Shown: one piece after another, positions 1 to 10,506 of the stretch | Numbering within the stretch: the stretch's first letter is position 1 | Layout of the letters: each line of letters opens with the position of its first letter | Assembly: GCA_965140775.1 (NCBI GenBank) | Contig: OZ223471.1 | Coordinates: 3,782,001 to 3,846,000 of the forward strand | Length of the DNA: 64,000 nucleotides | Source: UBA6244 sp965140775 | Lineage (GTDB): Bacteria; Bacteroidota; Bacteroidia; Bacteroidales; F082 | Reading direction: 5' to 3' | The notes under the pieces: model-generated | Told to the model about the DNA's origin: nothing | Database searches by the model: none | The model's input: only the letters and a program-made list of their open reading frames with translations | Program-made: the position numbers and the translations under genes

Positions 1-1748
1 GGTGTGATGAGATAATCCAGCGAGGCATCCACTCCCGGGTATATATCCGAATTGGTAATGGCATATTGCCCATCACCGGGAGGAACGGGAAATCCGGGGC
101 TTCCACCATCCTCACTACGAAACCACCCCATACCAATGGTAGCCAATTGCCATCCCGGAGGTGGGAAATCCGGCCCTTCAAAGCCTTCCACTTCCAAAGC
201 AGTAATCACGGGTTCGTCCCAGGTAACGATGCTGGCGACACTGTCAACCACCACGTTTCTGGCAGGGTAAAGTTTTTGCGTAAGCACCACATCAATTATC
301 GTATCATCGGTGATGTTGAGATTGAGCATCACAGGACTATATCCCACCTGAGATATGTTGAGCTCGTAATTCCCAAAAATAATGCTGTCAAACACAGCTG
401 CTCCGCTTGAGTTTGTCAACACCATATCATATTGAAATGGACAATCCATTCCAATCATTGACACTTCAGCTCCTTCAGCAAAACCACCATCACACAAAGA
501 CACATTTACCGTCACTTCCGCATCCATCTTAATCCCCACTACATTTGAATAAGTCAATTCAGACGCTCCAGTCGAATAAACGGCCATTACTCCGTAGGCA
601 TAGAATCCCGGTGGGTTCGCAAAAACAGTAATATCTTGATAAGAAATCCCGGGATTTTGGCTAATAACGGTGATGGTTCCTGTTGTTGGATCATTACATT
701 CAGTGAAATTAGATATCCTGGCTAATATAAAGTAAGACAGATCACGATTTCCACTTTTTTCTGTACTGGTCGGGTTAGATGCAGAACTTTTGGTAGTTGA
801 TAAGTTGTTCATCCCATACATATAAGCCCTGATCATATAGTCATGAGTAGTTGAAAGTCCCCAGCTACCTCCCTGAGCTTTGGCATAGGAACGCATAGCC
901 AGAGGGGAATCGATATTGGCGGCAATGGGAGCTGAATTGTCGGGAGCACCCAATTGGGTCATGGCCAGATAGAAATCACCCGCTTCTATCTGAACTTCAA
1001 AAATATCAGGAAAATCGACCCAACCATAATTATCAACAGTTAATACTATCTCGTCCAGTACTGTTCCGGGAAGGCCTCCCGCACCGTCATCATCGAGTAT
1101 GCTTAATTTCAAATCTGTTCCCAAAAAATTTCCTCCCACCGGGAAACTGCCATCGCCTACATTCAACCGGCCTCCGGTAATGGTAGCAGGATAACCTTCC
1201 GGCGAAAATCTCACGGCAACCATACCACCGGAAGTACTCCAATTGGTAACATCTTCCCAGCTACCATCATCATACAACAATTCGTAAGCACCCTCGGGCA
1301 TCCCCCAGGTAACCATACAAGAGGTTCCTGCCTGGTTGGGCTGGGCCAGCACCCAGGGTACAGGGTTCGGCGTAGGGCAAATCCCTATATTCAGCTCATA
1401 GGGAACCCCGTCAACCACCGTAATGATATCTACATACCCTTCATAACCCATTTTTTCAAAATCCACATCATATGTTCCGGGATCAACAAAAAATTCATAG
1501 TACCCCAACGCATTGGTTTGTATTTGTTCCGGGGAAAAAGACATGACATTTACACCCGCAATGGGCAATCCGGTAACACAATCGGTAACCACCCCATACA
1601 CCATTGTTGACGGAAGCGGGGAGGATGTTTTCTTGCTTTGCTTTGAGGCCGGATTTCGGCTTTGTTGGAATAAAACACTTGGGTTGGCGATAATTGATGT
1701 CCAGGAGAACACCAAAATAAATAGAAATAGCTGTTTTAAATTTTTCAT
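1..1748 (-). CDS. Partial T9SS-type surface protein, divergent shorter paralogue of the giants (C-terminus outside window)
   Basis: Open for 582 codons from an ATG at 1748 to the window edge, so the C-terminal part is missing. A signal peptide (about residues 1-22, hydrophobic LFLFIFLVFSW core) is followed after about 28 residues by a carboxypeptidase-regulatory-like fold (YGVVTDC...GYYEF...GTYDVDF). A fibronectin/Ig-like part, a second regulatory-like domain and the start of a choice-of-anchor-J (cleaved-adhesin) domain follow; the last residues read DYLIT. The order matches residues from about 1050 of the three giants, but with clear divergence. This paralogue therefore lacks the roughly 1000-residue head and first half. 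A T9SS sorting domain is expected beyond the edge but not seen. An ECF-type promoter motif (1803-1831) lies 55 bases upstream. The function is unknown; by family it is a secreted adhesin-like or matrix protein. Confidence 0.85.
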   Translation of the reverse strand, partial: MKNLKQLFLFILVFSWTSIIANPSVLFQQSRNPASKQSKKTSSPLPSTMVYGVVTDCVTGLPIAGVNVMSFSPEQIQTNALGYYEFFVDPGTYDVDFEKMGYEGYVDIITVVDGVPYELNIGICPTPNPVPWVLAQPNQAGTSCMVTWGMPEGAYELLYDDGSWEDVTNWSTSGGMVAVRFSPEGYPATITGGRLNVGDGSFPVGGNFLGTDLKLSILDDDGAGGLPGTVLDEIVLTVDNYGWVDFPDIFEVQIEAGDFYLAMTQLGAPDNSAPIAANIDSPLAMRSYAKAQGGSWGLSTTHDYMIRAYMYGMNNLSTTKSSASNPTSTEKSGNRDLSYFILARISNFTECNDPTTGTITVISQNPGISYQDITVFANPPGFYAYGVMAVYSTGASELTYSNVVGIKMDAEVTVNVSLCDGGFAEGAEVSMIGMDCPFQYDMVLTNSSGAAVFDSIIFGNYELNISQVGYSPVMLNLNITDDTIIDVVLTQKLYPARNVVVDSVASIVTWDEPVITALEVEGFEGPDFPPPGWQLATIGMGWFRSEDGGSPGFPVPPGDGQYAITNSDIYPGVDASLDYLIT

Positions 1749-1802
1749 TATGTAGCTGGTTTGTATGATAAATTAGGTCATTATCAAGATATTACTCAAA
1801 GA

Positions 1803-1831
1803 TAAGACAAATAAAAACAACTTTACCCCTA
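1803..1831 (-). promoter_or_regulatory. ECF sigma-type promoter, site A (partial paralogue)
   Basis: On the minus strand the site reads TAGGGGTAAA (1831-1822), 11 bases, then TTGTCTTA (1810-1803). The same blocks with the same spacing occur at sites B, C and D. A TATCTTTG (1804-1797) overlaps the downstream block and could be a housekeeping -7 element, but no -33 TTG is found at the right distance. Predicted leader is about 45-50 bases. Confidence 0.7.
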
Positions 1832-1983
1832 CTGAGCATTTTTTTACCTGTTAATCAAATTATTATTTCCAACACCCAGAAATTTTAGAAATGGGAGGTG
1901 ATAGCTTTCTACCATCATAGATATACGGAAATGGCAACTACCCTTTTGTTTCACACGAACTTGGTTCGCCAGAAAAACCAGAC

Positions 1984-2017
1984 AAAAAAAGGGGAGCACC
2001 CATTGGATGCTCCCCTT
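1984..2017 (-). terminator. Rho-independent terminator of giant 1
   Basis: Perfect 8-bp stem GGGGAGCA/TGCTCCCC (1991-1998 and 2008-2015) with a 9-base loop, followed on the minus strand by seven T (1990-1984). The sequence from the stop codon to this hairpin is almost the same behind all three giants. Confidence 0.93.
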
Positions 2018-2050
2018 GTGTTATCGGTAGGTAACTACCTTAAGATTTGG

Positions 2051-5000
2051 TTATTCTGCAATAACAACTCTTTTGGTAACTACGCCGTTGGCGGTGTTGA
2101 TCTGTACTACATATACGCCGGCTTCGTATGAAGCGGTGTTCAGCGTTAAGGTAGTTTCGCCGGCAACCTTGGCACTGTAAACAACTTGTCCTACGTAGTT
2201 CATCACGGTAACTCCGTTCATGGCTACATTGGAGCTTACTGTTACTCGGTCAGAAGCAGGGTTGGGATACAGACTCAATTCGCTGGCTTGGCTATTGTTA
2301 ACGTCAAGTATTAAGACATAAACAAAATCTTCAGTCATCGGTACATTGTAGCCGGGCATCGACTCGCAGTAGTCGGTTTCACTTTCCCATACACAGGTAA
2401 CCTGATACCAGTATCCTTCGCCGGTTACGGTGGTTTCATCCAGGTAGGTATAAGCTTCTACGCCTGTTTCTGCAGGTACGTAATCAAACATTTCGTAGTC
2501 AGCACCTTCGCTGGTCTTACGATAAACGTTGAAGCCGGCAATTACGCGTGCGCCTTCGGTGTTCATGTTCAATACACTGTTGGCTCCGCTTCCGGTTCCT
2601 GATATGGCCAGACTTGCATCGTTCGAGTAAACATCTTCCGGTTTGTCCATGGGCAGGGCTGCGGTAACTCCCGTTACATCGGTTACATAGCCACGCAGGT
2701 TCCAGGTGTTCATCAAATCGTAGTCGGTCAAGTGTTCCCACAATACTCCATCCAAAGTGATCAAATCGCCATTGGGCTCGCCCATGGCATTGCCACATGC
2801 TGCCGGATAGTTGGTGCCGTCGGTGGTGTAAACGGTAATCCAGAGTTCCTGGGTTACGTCAAGCATTACAGGGGTGGTCAGGGTTACTTCTTCCCAGGTT
2901 TCCATGCCAAGTCCGCTCAGGGCTTGTGTATGTAACAGGGTAGCAGCGTTGGTGCCTTTGTAGATACGCAGTTCGTCGGTGGCATCCGTTCTGTTGTAGA
3001 TCGAAATTTTGGTCAACGAAGCTCCTGCATAGGCGCTCAACTGTGAAGGATCGAATTTGATAGCCCACGAGAAAGAAGCGGGTCCGCCGATTCCATCAAC
3101 ATTTACGCCATCATCATAGTACAACCAGTCGGCAATTACAGGTTCAACAGGTGCGTTCCAGCTAAGCAACGCGTCTTCCAAATTGTATTCCACAACGTCC
3201 AGATCGCTGATGCTTTCACAGGTGCGGTAGATTTCAATGTTGTCAACAAACCAGCTAATTACATCAAACGAATTTTGTCCCACGGCGTTGAAACGTACTT
3301 TGAATACGCGGCTCATGGTGTATCCGGTGATGTTGATGTGGTTGCCGGTGAAGTCGAAGCTTTCGGTGTTGGCAAAAGTAGCTACGGTATTCCAATCGGT
3401 GCCGTTGTATACTTCTACGTTCAGCATCTCTTCGCCAGTAGCATTGCGGTTGTCTAACTTCACGTCGAAGTCTAACCACAATTCGCCTTCGGTCATCAGG
3501 TCGGCGGTGATAGGATTACTGGTCAGGCTTGAGCTGTAGTCGTTCTCCAACAATGGATCCCAGGTAAACTCTGCTGATGGTTCAGGATCGCCAACCACGG
3601 GGTTGATCTTCCAGTTTTCACCATCGGTGGCCCATCCGTTGAATACGAAGGTGCCTTGATCCCATCCTTCAAAGAATGGTACAGGGAAGCCCCATACTAC
3701 GTGTACAATATCGGTTCCTTCCCATGGTGATTCGCCGAAGTCGCCGGGGAATCCAAACTGGGTCAGGTCGTATTTAGCGCTTACATCAAAGGCATAGGTG
3801 CCGGGATCAATGGGGTTAATTACATAATTTACCCATGCGTCAACATCTTGTCCTTCGTAAGGAATTTCAGCTATGGCTTCGCCATCCTGATACAGGATAA
3901 AGGAAACAAGTCCATCAGGAACATTACCACTAACGGGTCCACCACTGTTGTCACCTTGGTCGTATCCGAAAGCGGGAGTGCCTTCACCTTGCATGGTGCC
4001 ACCTAGAGTCCATTTTCCGGTAACAATGTCACCATCAAAGTACAATCCTCCGGCAATACCGGCTGATCCAAAGTCGTTGCTTACACTGTGTTCAACTCCT
4101 GTGGGTGAACCGGTAGCAATGTCCATCTGTGATATCCAACAGCCTCCGCCTGAAGAGGTTCCTTCGAACATCCACAAGAATGGGCCACCATCAGATACAT
4201 TGTCGTAAGCAAGTCCGTAAATACTTGGAGGTCCTGAAATGGTGCTGAGTACGGCTCCTGATCTGCTGAACAGAGTCAAGTCGGTATCCCAGTTGTTGGC
4301 CCAGAATCCATCAGCATCTTCGTCGTAAGCAATGGCACGACAAGCAGTAGGTGCAGTAAAGGAGCTTACCAAGGTGTGGTTGGTGAAGTCCATTTCAAAT
4401 ACGGTGGTAGCTGCTGCTCCGCCATAGAAATAGGTACCATCGAAGGCCAGGTCGCGAAGACCGGTTACGCCGGGAATGGTAAAGGTTTCAATGTAGGTTC
4501 CATCGGTGGCAAACTTAACAATGTTGTTGCTCGACCATACGGTGGCATAGATAAACTCGCCATCGGTTTCGGCTCCGGCCAGACCGGTTAAGCCTGAAGG
4601 TCCTTCCATCTGGAAGCCATACAGAATATCCCAAATATCTCTGCTGCCGTTGAATGTAGCGCTGGAAGCGTGATCTTCCAGGTTGGTAGCTACGGTTTCG
4701 CCCGGAACGTAAGTGCTGCGATCGAAAGCCATCAGTGTGCTGGGCTCGGTCATCGGGGGATTCCACATCAATGGTACTTCGTTGGTGCCATATACATATT
4801 CATCACCCAGGTTACGTGGAGGATACAAGTATCCTGAAGTCCAGGTGTATTCTACGGGATCAGAAATACCACAAGCGTAAACGGCTCTTACACCGGCGGT
4901 GTAGGTCTGTCCGTAAGTCAGGTTGGTAAAGGTATGGGTCAAAACGTCAGGAGTGGTTTCTGCCATGAAGGCTCCATCAAGTTCTACCTGATAGGCTACT

Positions 5001-8000
5001 ACATCGGCGGGTCCGTTGGTAACGTGTACGTTGTCAACTGCCCATCCTGCGGCCCATTGTCCCATATCATCGTAATGGAATGCAAACCAGATGGCTGATG
5101 ATCCACCGGGGCCACTGAAGGCACTCAGGTCAACCATTTCGGTAGTCCATCCGCTTACAATACCTACACTTTGCAGAATATCCCAGGTAGCTCCGCCATC
5201 AAGACTGAATTCTACATAGGCGGCTTCTCCAAACTGTCCGGTGAAGTAATGATCATAATATAGTGAGAAAGTCGGGCTTTCACGCAAATCAACACTTGGG
5301 GTGATCAGATAGTCGGCTGCACCATCATGGTTCGAGTCAACATCATCATTCACAAAAGCGTAGAATCCGTCTCCGGCTGGAATGGGGAAATAAGAACTTC
5401 CACCATCATCGCCTCGTTCCCATCCTCCTGCATCGTTACTCAAAGCTTGCCAGCCTACCGGTGGGAAGGTGGTGCTTTCAAAACCTTCGTTGGCCATGGA
5501 GAAAATCAAAGGCTCTTCCCAGGTAGCTACGGAAGTAGAAGCATCCACAAACAGGTTGCGGGGCATGTATTCTTTTTCTGAGAGAATCAGGTCATATACA
5601 TGGTCGCCACTTACGGTGATTGCAAAAACGATTGGGTTATATCCTACATGGAATACTGACAATTCATATCTTCCGTAGATAACGCTATCGAATACAACGG
5701 TACCATCAGCACCGGCAACGGCAAATAAGTTTTGATAGGGGTATTCTGAACCAATCAAACTTACTTCAGTTCCTTCAGGTGATTCACCATCACAAAGGCT
5801 TACGTTAATTGTAATTTCAGCACTTAACAAGTGAGCTACGGTATTGGAATATACCCATTCTGACTCACCATTGTCATAAATTGATTTCACTGCATAGGCA
5901 TAAAATCCGGCAGGTTGTCCACCAAAGGCGGCATCGTTGTAGAAAGTAACTCCCGAAGGACTGGCAATGGAGGTAAGTGTACCTGTTTCAGGTCCTGCGT
6001 TGGGATCGAAGTCGCTAACGCGGGCTACGATGTAATTGGACAAGTCTCTGTCACCACTTGCACTGGCATTGGCAATGGGAAGAATTTGTCCTGATTTAAC
6101 CGTTCCACTTACGTTGGTAGGCTCACCACTGGCGATAAAGCTCGACATGGCCGAAGCAGGAATCTTGGGCAAGTTAACAACGGTGGTTTGTGCATTGGTA
6201 ACAACACTGTTGGTAGGTCCGCTTACATAGGCTCTCATCATGAAATCCTGGTAAGGAGATATCGACCAGCTGGGGCTGTTGGGCATTTTGGCATACGAAC
6301 GGTAAACGATGGGTTGTTCGTTGTCGATTCCAATGGGGGCAGAAGTGCTGGAAGTTCCCAATTGCCACATTACCAGATAGAAATCTCCATCAGTAATGGT
6401 AGCATTCAGACCGTAAAATTCAACCCATCCGTAGTTATCAACTGTGGTGGTAATTGAATCCAGAACTGTTCCGGGCATTCCGTTGGTTCCGTCATCATCG
6501 ATAACACCTACGGCCATTAATGAACCCAGGAAGTTAGCGTTGGCGGGGAATGATCCATCACCTACATACAAGCGACCACCAATGGCGGTAGCGGGATATC
6601 CAACAGGGGTGAAACGAACAGCTACAGCGCCACCGGGCAATGCCCACATGGTATATTCGTCAACTGTTCCATCATCGTAAGCAATTTCGTAAGGTCCCAT
6701 GGGCAACGACCAGGTTACCATACATTGGGTGTCGGCCTGGTTAGGATCGGCAAATACCCATTGTACCGGATAGGGGGCTTCACATAGTACGGCGTTCACT
6801 TCAACGGGACTACCTACCACGGCTACAACACCGGGCTCGGTATACCCGTCAAATCCCAATTTGGTAAAATCAATGTCGTATGTACCATCGTCAACCCAAA
6901 GTTCGTACATACCATCTTCATCGGTTTCAGTTGACCAATCTGTACCTGATGCGGTAACTGTTACACCTGGCATACCTAAACCAGTGTTACAGTCGGTTAC
7001 TTCACCATGTATGATGGCAGGTTCATAAACAACCATGGTATTACCAATCATGGTAGAAGGTGCATTGGGATCGTTGGTTACCAGTTCCAGGTCTTCCAAA
7101 TAGGTTCCTATGGGGAAGCCCATGGAGGTATAGGTTAACTGAATCAAAGCGGAACCTCCGGCAGGAATAAATCCTTGAGCAGGTTCAACATCCATGATAA
7201 AGCTGGGGGTTGGCACCACAGCGTAAAGGGTTCCTTGAGGAATACCGGCGATTGGAGGTCCTACGGCGTAGGCCACGTTGTCTTCGGTATCCATAATTTC
7301 ATAGGAGATTTCTGAGGGATATGAACCAGCAACGTAGGTGGTATAAATTTCGTCGCCGCCTTCAACAGGGAAATAGACTGTTTCAGGACCGGTTCCACTG
7401 GCAAGGGTTACGTTATCCAGCACCAGGTTACCTGCTACATAGATATCGATTGATCCACCGTTCCATCCGTCACCGTAGGAGTCGTGCAATACAACTGAAT
7501 AGATGCCTGAGAAACGTGCCTGGGTAGTTACATAGGCAGGGAATTCAAACGACATGGTTCCGGTTCCTGTGTTGCGGATGGTGAATGAATCGCCACCGTA
7601 GGAATCAGGCCACAGTTCGTCGTAACAAGGTACATCTACCAAGGTTAAAGTGGGGTTCGCCCATTCAATACACTCAGGACCGGCAGGAACGCTGGCGCCT
7701 TGTTGATAAACAGCTTGAACAGTATAGCAGAAGTTGCCATAGTTGGGTAACATGTTCACAAAGCTGGTGGTTTGTGAGGTTCCAATGGGCACACTGTTTC
7801 TGTTAATTCTAAAATACAAGAAGTTGGCTTGGATATTATGCGACCAGGTCAAGGTAACTTGTCCGGTAATATCATTGGTAAGATTCACTTCCAAATTTTC
7901 AACCGGTTCGATGGGATCACCGGCGATGGCCATGGTTACAGGAATGGTAATGGTTCCTACATCAGGGCTTGTGGTAAGTACGATGTCTGCAGTGTAGAAA

Positions 8001-10162
8001 TCACCTACTTCGGTACCACTGGCGTCGAAGTTAACAGGGAGGTTGAATGAAGCACCACCACCATTGATGGAACCATCATATTGACCAAGGGTTAACCAGT
8101 TGCCTGCGCCACCTCCACCTAGACACATTGACATTTGTGCGGCAAGTGTAGTGTATGATGAACCAGTCCATTGGATTGCTTGGCCGGCACCACTATAGGT
8201 ATTCAACCAGTAGTTAGTAGGAGAGCCCGTTACAGATTTAACTACAACCCAACCATCAGTAATGGCCAAAGGTGTAATTTCTGCAGTAAATACATAAGTA
8301 TCGTATCCAAGAACCTGAACACCTGTGTTTACAGGAGTCAAAGTAAATGTTTCAGAGCTTAACAAAGCACCTGGAACAGTTCCTGCTTCGTAAATTTCAA
8401 TTACATAATCCTTAGTGGCAGGAGGAGCTGAAGTAAATATTGACCAGAAAGTAACGCTGCTTACCGTACTGGAAACTCCCGTAAAGGATTGTGCTACATA
8501 GTATGGGGTTGACATATCGCTGGTATTACCATCATCTGATCCAACAGGTGCACTGCTAAATACTGATCCGTCGGGGCAGTCCATGGTACCTCTCTCATTC
8601 ATAGGGGCACCATTGGCAGGAATGTGAGATCCGGCACCAAATTTTCCATCAAAACGGGTCATGGCAGAGAAATCTGTGCCTTGACCGGGGTTGGTAACGG
8701 CGTTGGTGGTTACGGGATAAACAACCATACCTGTCCAATCAACAGGACCCGAACCTGTATTGAGCATACCAAGGTAGTTGGTCAGGTATTCGTTGGGAGC
8801 CAGGGTTTCGTCCATGCGAAGAGGAGAAACGGTAAGGTTGGGTGCTGTAAGTACAAAATTCTGGGTAACAGTAGTGCCACCAACAGCGGTAACCATAGCA
8901 CTGGCGGTGTTATAACCGGGTTTCATGCAGGTGAGTTCGTAATCACCATTGGGGATGGCAGAAATCAGGTAGGTACCGGTACCATCAGTTGTGGCACTCA
9001 ATACACCGTCCACGTAAATTTCAGCGCCACCGATGCTTAAACCGGCTGTATTGCTAACGTTTCCGGTAATGTCACCGGGAAGCAAATAGGCTATTTCAAA
9101 ATTATCTACCATGGCAACGTCGCCACCACCATAATAATTGTAGTAATATTTACCTGAATTTTGAATGGCGATATCGAAGCTGGCCAGGTTTTGATAAGCG
9201 GTGAGGTCAAACTCAAGGGTTTGCCATGGATCACCGTTGGCAGTAGCCGCATTCCATGAATTATTACCGTTAATATCAGAAATGGGGGTACCATTCACCA
9301 ATACCCGGAAAAATTCATAGGCCCATCCAAACGAATAATTTTGACGCATGTCGAAAGACATTTTCAAATATCCGGGATTGCCTACATCAGGATGTACTTC
9401 CAAAGCCAACTCACCAATATGTGTGGTGTTGGTATTCCATGCCTGATCGTAGGTAGTGCTCGTAGAACCTCCCGTCCATCCGGTGGAGGAATTACCTTCC
9501 ATCATCACTCCATAAGAGCCTGATTGCGTAGCAGCGGCATCTACAAACACATCTGACTCTGGGGCTGTATAAGCAGCCATTTCAGCGGGCAGTGAACCAC
9601 CATCAAAATTTTCAGCAAATGGGAAAGCTGTGATTGGCGTAGGTCCGGATGGTGGACCTGCACCGGTAATTTCCAGTGTGTAGTTTCCGTAGGAGGAACT
9701 GAAACCATACACTTTTACGTACATGGTAGATCCGGCAGTAAATGGAATTCCTGCTATTTCAGACTGAACACCACAAGCATCATCGTTGTAAAACAAGTAG
9801 CTTGCATCAGCGCAGTCGCCCCAAACCTCAACTTTTGTGTCGTAGTCGGAGGCACAAAGCGAAACCGTTACCGTAAAATCGGTTGCACCGGTAAACTCGT
9901 ACCAGGCGGCTCCGTAACTTACAATCGAACCCGATTGTGAAGGGTCGTTAACGTTTCCATAGTTTATCGGGTCGGTACATGCGTCACCGGGAACCCTTAC
10001 ACCGGGGTTTTGAGCATAGGATATGGGCCCTAAAGCTGCATCCTTTTGCATCTCAATCTGTTTGTGAAAAGCTATCTCTTCCGGACTCATTTGAGCCATC
10101 AGAAAAGATGAACTTAACAGAAAGGTCAACATCATTAAGTAAAACTTTGTAGTTTTCTTCAT
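2051..10162 (-). CDS. Giant mosaic T9SS-exported surface protein, copy 1 (2703 aa)
   Basis: Signal peptide at residues 1-23 (cleavage near FLMAQ). The unique head holds a PPC-like domain (about 58-168, Cys pairs and GNYTLEI end) and a MAM/jelly-roll-like domain (about 183-358). Then come a carboxypeptidase-regulatory-like domain (362-440), fibronectin III/Ig-like stretches, a SYGDGWNGG motif region (about 890-960), further regulatory-like domains (about 1050-1120 and 1450-1540), and a choice-of-anchor-J/cleaved-adhesin domain (about 1557-1717). A propeller-like part (about 1855-2070), a second jelly-roll-like domain (about 2165-2310) and a type A T9SS sorting domain (about 2630-2703, LYPNPASDR then GVYVVQI) complete it. 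Cleaved-adhesin domains occur in gingipains and HagA of Porphyromonas, so adhesion or matrix binding is likely but inferred. No catalytic motif was seen. Copies 2 and 3 share the body from about residue 440. Confidence 0.93.
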   Translation of the reverse strand: MKKTTKFYLMMLTFLLSSSFLMAQMSPEEIAFHKQIEMQKDAALGPISYAQNPGVRVPGDACTDPINYGNVNDPSQSGSIVSYGAAWYEFTGATDFTVTVSLCASDYDTKVEVWGDCADASYLFYNDDACGVQSEIAGIPFTAGSTMYVKVYGFSSSYGNYTLEITGAGPPSGPTPITAFPFAENFDGGSLPAEMAAYTAPESDVFVDAAATQSGSYGVMMEGNSSTGWTGGSTSTTYDQAWNTNTTHIGELALEVHPDVGNPGYLKMSFDMRQNYSFGWAYEFFRVLVNGTPISDINGNNSWNAATANGDPWQTLEFDLTAYQNLASFDIAIQNSGKYYYNYYGGGDVAMVDNFEIAYLLPGDITGNVSNTAGLSIGGAEIYVDGVLSATTDGTGTYLISAIPNGDYELTCMKPGYNTASAMVTAVGGTTVTQNFVLTAPNLTVSPLRMDETLAPNEYLTNYLGMLNTGSGPVDWTGMVVYPVTTNAVTNPGQGTDFSAMTRFDGKFGAGSHIPANGAPMNERGTMDCPDGSVFSSAPVGSDDGNTSDMSTPYYVAQSFTGVSSTVSSVTFWSIFTSAPPATKDYVIEIYEAGTVPGALLSSETFTLTPVNTGVQVLGYDTYVFTAEITPLAITDGWVVVKSVTGSPTNYWLNTYSGAGQAIQWTGSSYTTLAAQMSMCLGGGGAGNWLTLGQYDGSINGGGASFNLPVNFDASGTEVGDFYTADIVLTTSPDVGTITIPVTMAIAGDPIEPVENLEVNLTNDITGQVTLTWSHNIQANFLYFRINRNSVPIGTSQTTSFVNMLPNYGNFCYTVQAVYQQGASVPAGPECIEWANPTLTLVDVPCYDELWPDSYGGDSFTIRNTGTGTMSFEFPAYVTTQARFSGIYSVVLHDSYGDGWNGGSIDIYVAGNLVLDNVTLASGTGPETVYFPVEGGDEIYTTYVAGSYPSEISYEIMDTEDNVAYAVGPPIAGIPQGTLYAVVPTPSFIMDVEPAQGFIPAGGSALIQLTYTSMGFPIGTYLEDLELVTNDPNAPSTMIGNTMVVYEPAIIHGEVTDCNTGLGMPGVTVTASGTDWSTETDEDGMYELWVDDGTYDIDFTKLGFDGYTEPGVVAVVGSPVEVNAVLCEAPYPVQWVFADPNQADTQCMVTWSLPMGPYEIAYDDGTVDEYTMWALPGGAVAVRFTPVGYPATAIGGRLYVGDGSFPANANFLGSLMAVGVIDDDGTNGMPGTVLDSITTTVDNYGWVEFYGLNATITDGDFYLVMWQLGTSSTSAPIGIDNEQPIVYRSYAKMPNSPSWSISPYQDFMMRAYVSGPTNSVVTNAQTTVVNLPKIPASAMSSFIASGEPTNVSGTVKSGQILPIANASASGDRDLSNYIVARVSDFDPNAGPETGTLTSIASPSGVTFYNDAAFGGQPAGFYAYAVKSIYDNGESEWVYSNTVAHLLSAEITINVSLCDGESPEGTEVSLIGSEYPYQNLFAVAGADGTVVFDSVIYGRYELSVFHVGYNPIVFAITVSGDHVYDLILSEKEYMPRNLFVDASTSVATWEEPLIFSMANEGFESTTFPPVGWQALSNDAGGWERGDDGGSSYFPIPAGDGFYAFVNDDVDSNHDGAADYLITPSVDLRESPTFSLYYDHYFTGQFGEAAYVEFSLDGGATWDILQSVGIVSGWTTEMVDLSAFSGPGGSSAIWFAFHYDDMGQWAAGWAVDNVHVTNGPADVVAYQVELDGAFMAETTPDVLTHTFTNLTYGQTYTAGVRAVYACGISDPVEYTWTSGYLYPPRNLGDEYVYGTNEVPLMWNPPMTEPSTLMAFDRSTYVPGETVATNLEDHASSATFNGSRDIWDILYGFQMEGPSGLTGLAGAETDGEFIYATVWSSNNIVKFATDGTYIETFTIPGVTGLRDLAFDGTYFYGGAAATTVFEMDFTNHTLVSSFTAPTACRAIAYDEDADGFWANNWDTDLTLFSRSGAVLSTISGPPSIYGLAYDNVSDGGPFLWMFEGTSSGGGCWISQMDIATGSPTGVEHSVSNDFGSAGIAGGLYFDGDIVTGKWTLGGTMQGEGTPAFGYDQGDNSGGPVSGNVPDGLVSFILYQDGEAIAEIPYEGQDVDAWVNYVINPIDPGTYAFDVSAKYDLTQFGFPGDFGESPWEGTDIVHVVWGFPVPFFEGWDQGTFVFNGWATDGENWKINPVVGDPEPSAEFTWDPLLENDYSSSLTSNPITADLMTEGELWLDFDVKLDNRNATGEEMLNVEVYNGTDWNTVATFANTESFDFTGNHINITGYTMSRVFKVRFNAVGQNSFDVISWFVDNIEIYRTCESISDLDVVEYNLEDALLSWNAPVEPVIADWLYYDDGVNVDGIGGPASFSWAIKFDPSQLSAYAGASLTKISIYNRTDATDELRIYKGTNAATLLHTQALSGLGMETWEEVTLTTPVMLDVTQELWITVYTTDGTNYPAACGNAMGEPNGDLITLDGVLWEHLTDYDLMNTWNLRGYVTDVTGVTAALPMDKPEDVYSNDASLAISGTGSGANSVLNMNTEGARVIAGFNVYRKTSEGADYEMFDYVPAETGVEAYTYLDETTVTGEGYWYQVTCVWESETDYCESMPGYNVPMTEDFVYVLILDVNNSQASELSLYPNPASDRVTVSSNVAMNGVTVMNYVGQVVYSAKVAGETTLTLNTASYEAGVYVVQINTANGVVTKRVVIAE
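3697..4978 (-). repeat. 1282-bp block identical to 12220-13501
   Basis: Line-by-line comparison shows no difference between this stretch of giant 1 and 12220-13501 of giant 2 (constant offset 8523). The flanks on both sides differ at once. Copy 3 (20603-21884) is clearly different over the same stretch. This points to a recent duplication or conversion tract. Confidence 0.9.
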
Positions 10163-10318
10163 AAGATAATTGAATTTGTTAAGTGATAAAATGATTAATG
10201 ATAAAGTGATTGAATTATAACATAGTTTAATGTTAATCTATTGATTATTAATTAATATCATTTGTGTGATAATAAAATTATCCCTTATAATTAGTGATTA
10301 TTTGGCTAACTGTAATAG

Positions 10319-10351
10319 CAAAAGTAAGATAAAATTTAAAATATCACCAAA
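10319..10351 (-). promoter_or_regulatory. Bacteroidota housekeeping-type promoter for giant 1
   Basis: Minus strand: TTTG (10351-10348), 21 bases, TACTTTTG (10326-10319), matching the TTTG / TAnnTTTG pattern of the Bacteroidota primary sigma factor. It predicts a leader of about 150 bases before the ATG at 10162. The region is AT-rich, so chance matches are possible. Confidence 0.5.
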
Positions 10352-10506
10352 ATCAACCATTTTTTTTAAATCCTGAAGAAGCTTAATTCATAAAACAAAA
10401 AGGCCTTTATTGCTTGCTATAACATAGCTTTCTGACAAACTGTCTTCTATACTGTTATCTAAAATTACCTAGTTCAACGAATGATTAAATCAGTTTGACT
10501 ATGCAC

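Larger units (their letters stand above)
1749..2050. other. Intergenic region between giant 1 and the partial paralogue
   Basis: About 300 bases without a gene. It holds the 5' leader and ECF-type promoter of the partial paralogue (1803-1831) and the terminator of giant 1 (1984-2017). A short ORF (1898-2131, plus) has no family features and overlaps the terminator and the end of giant 1, so I do not call it. Confidence 0.8.
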
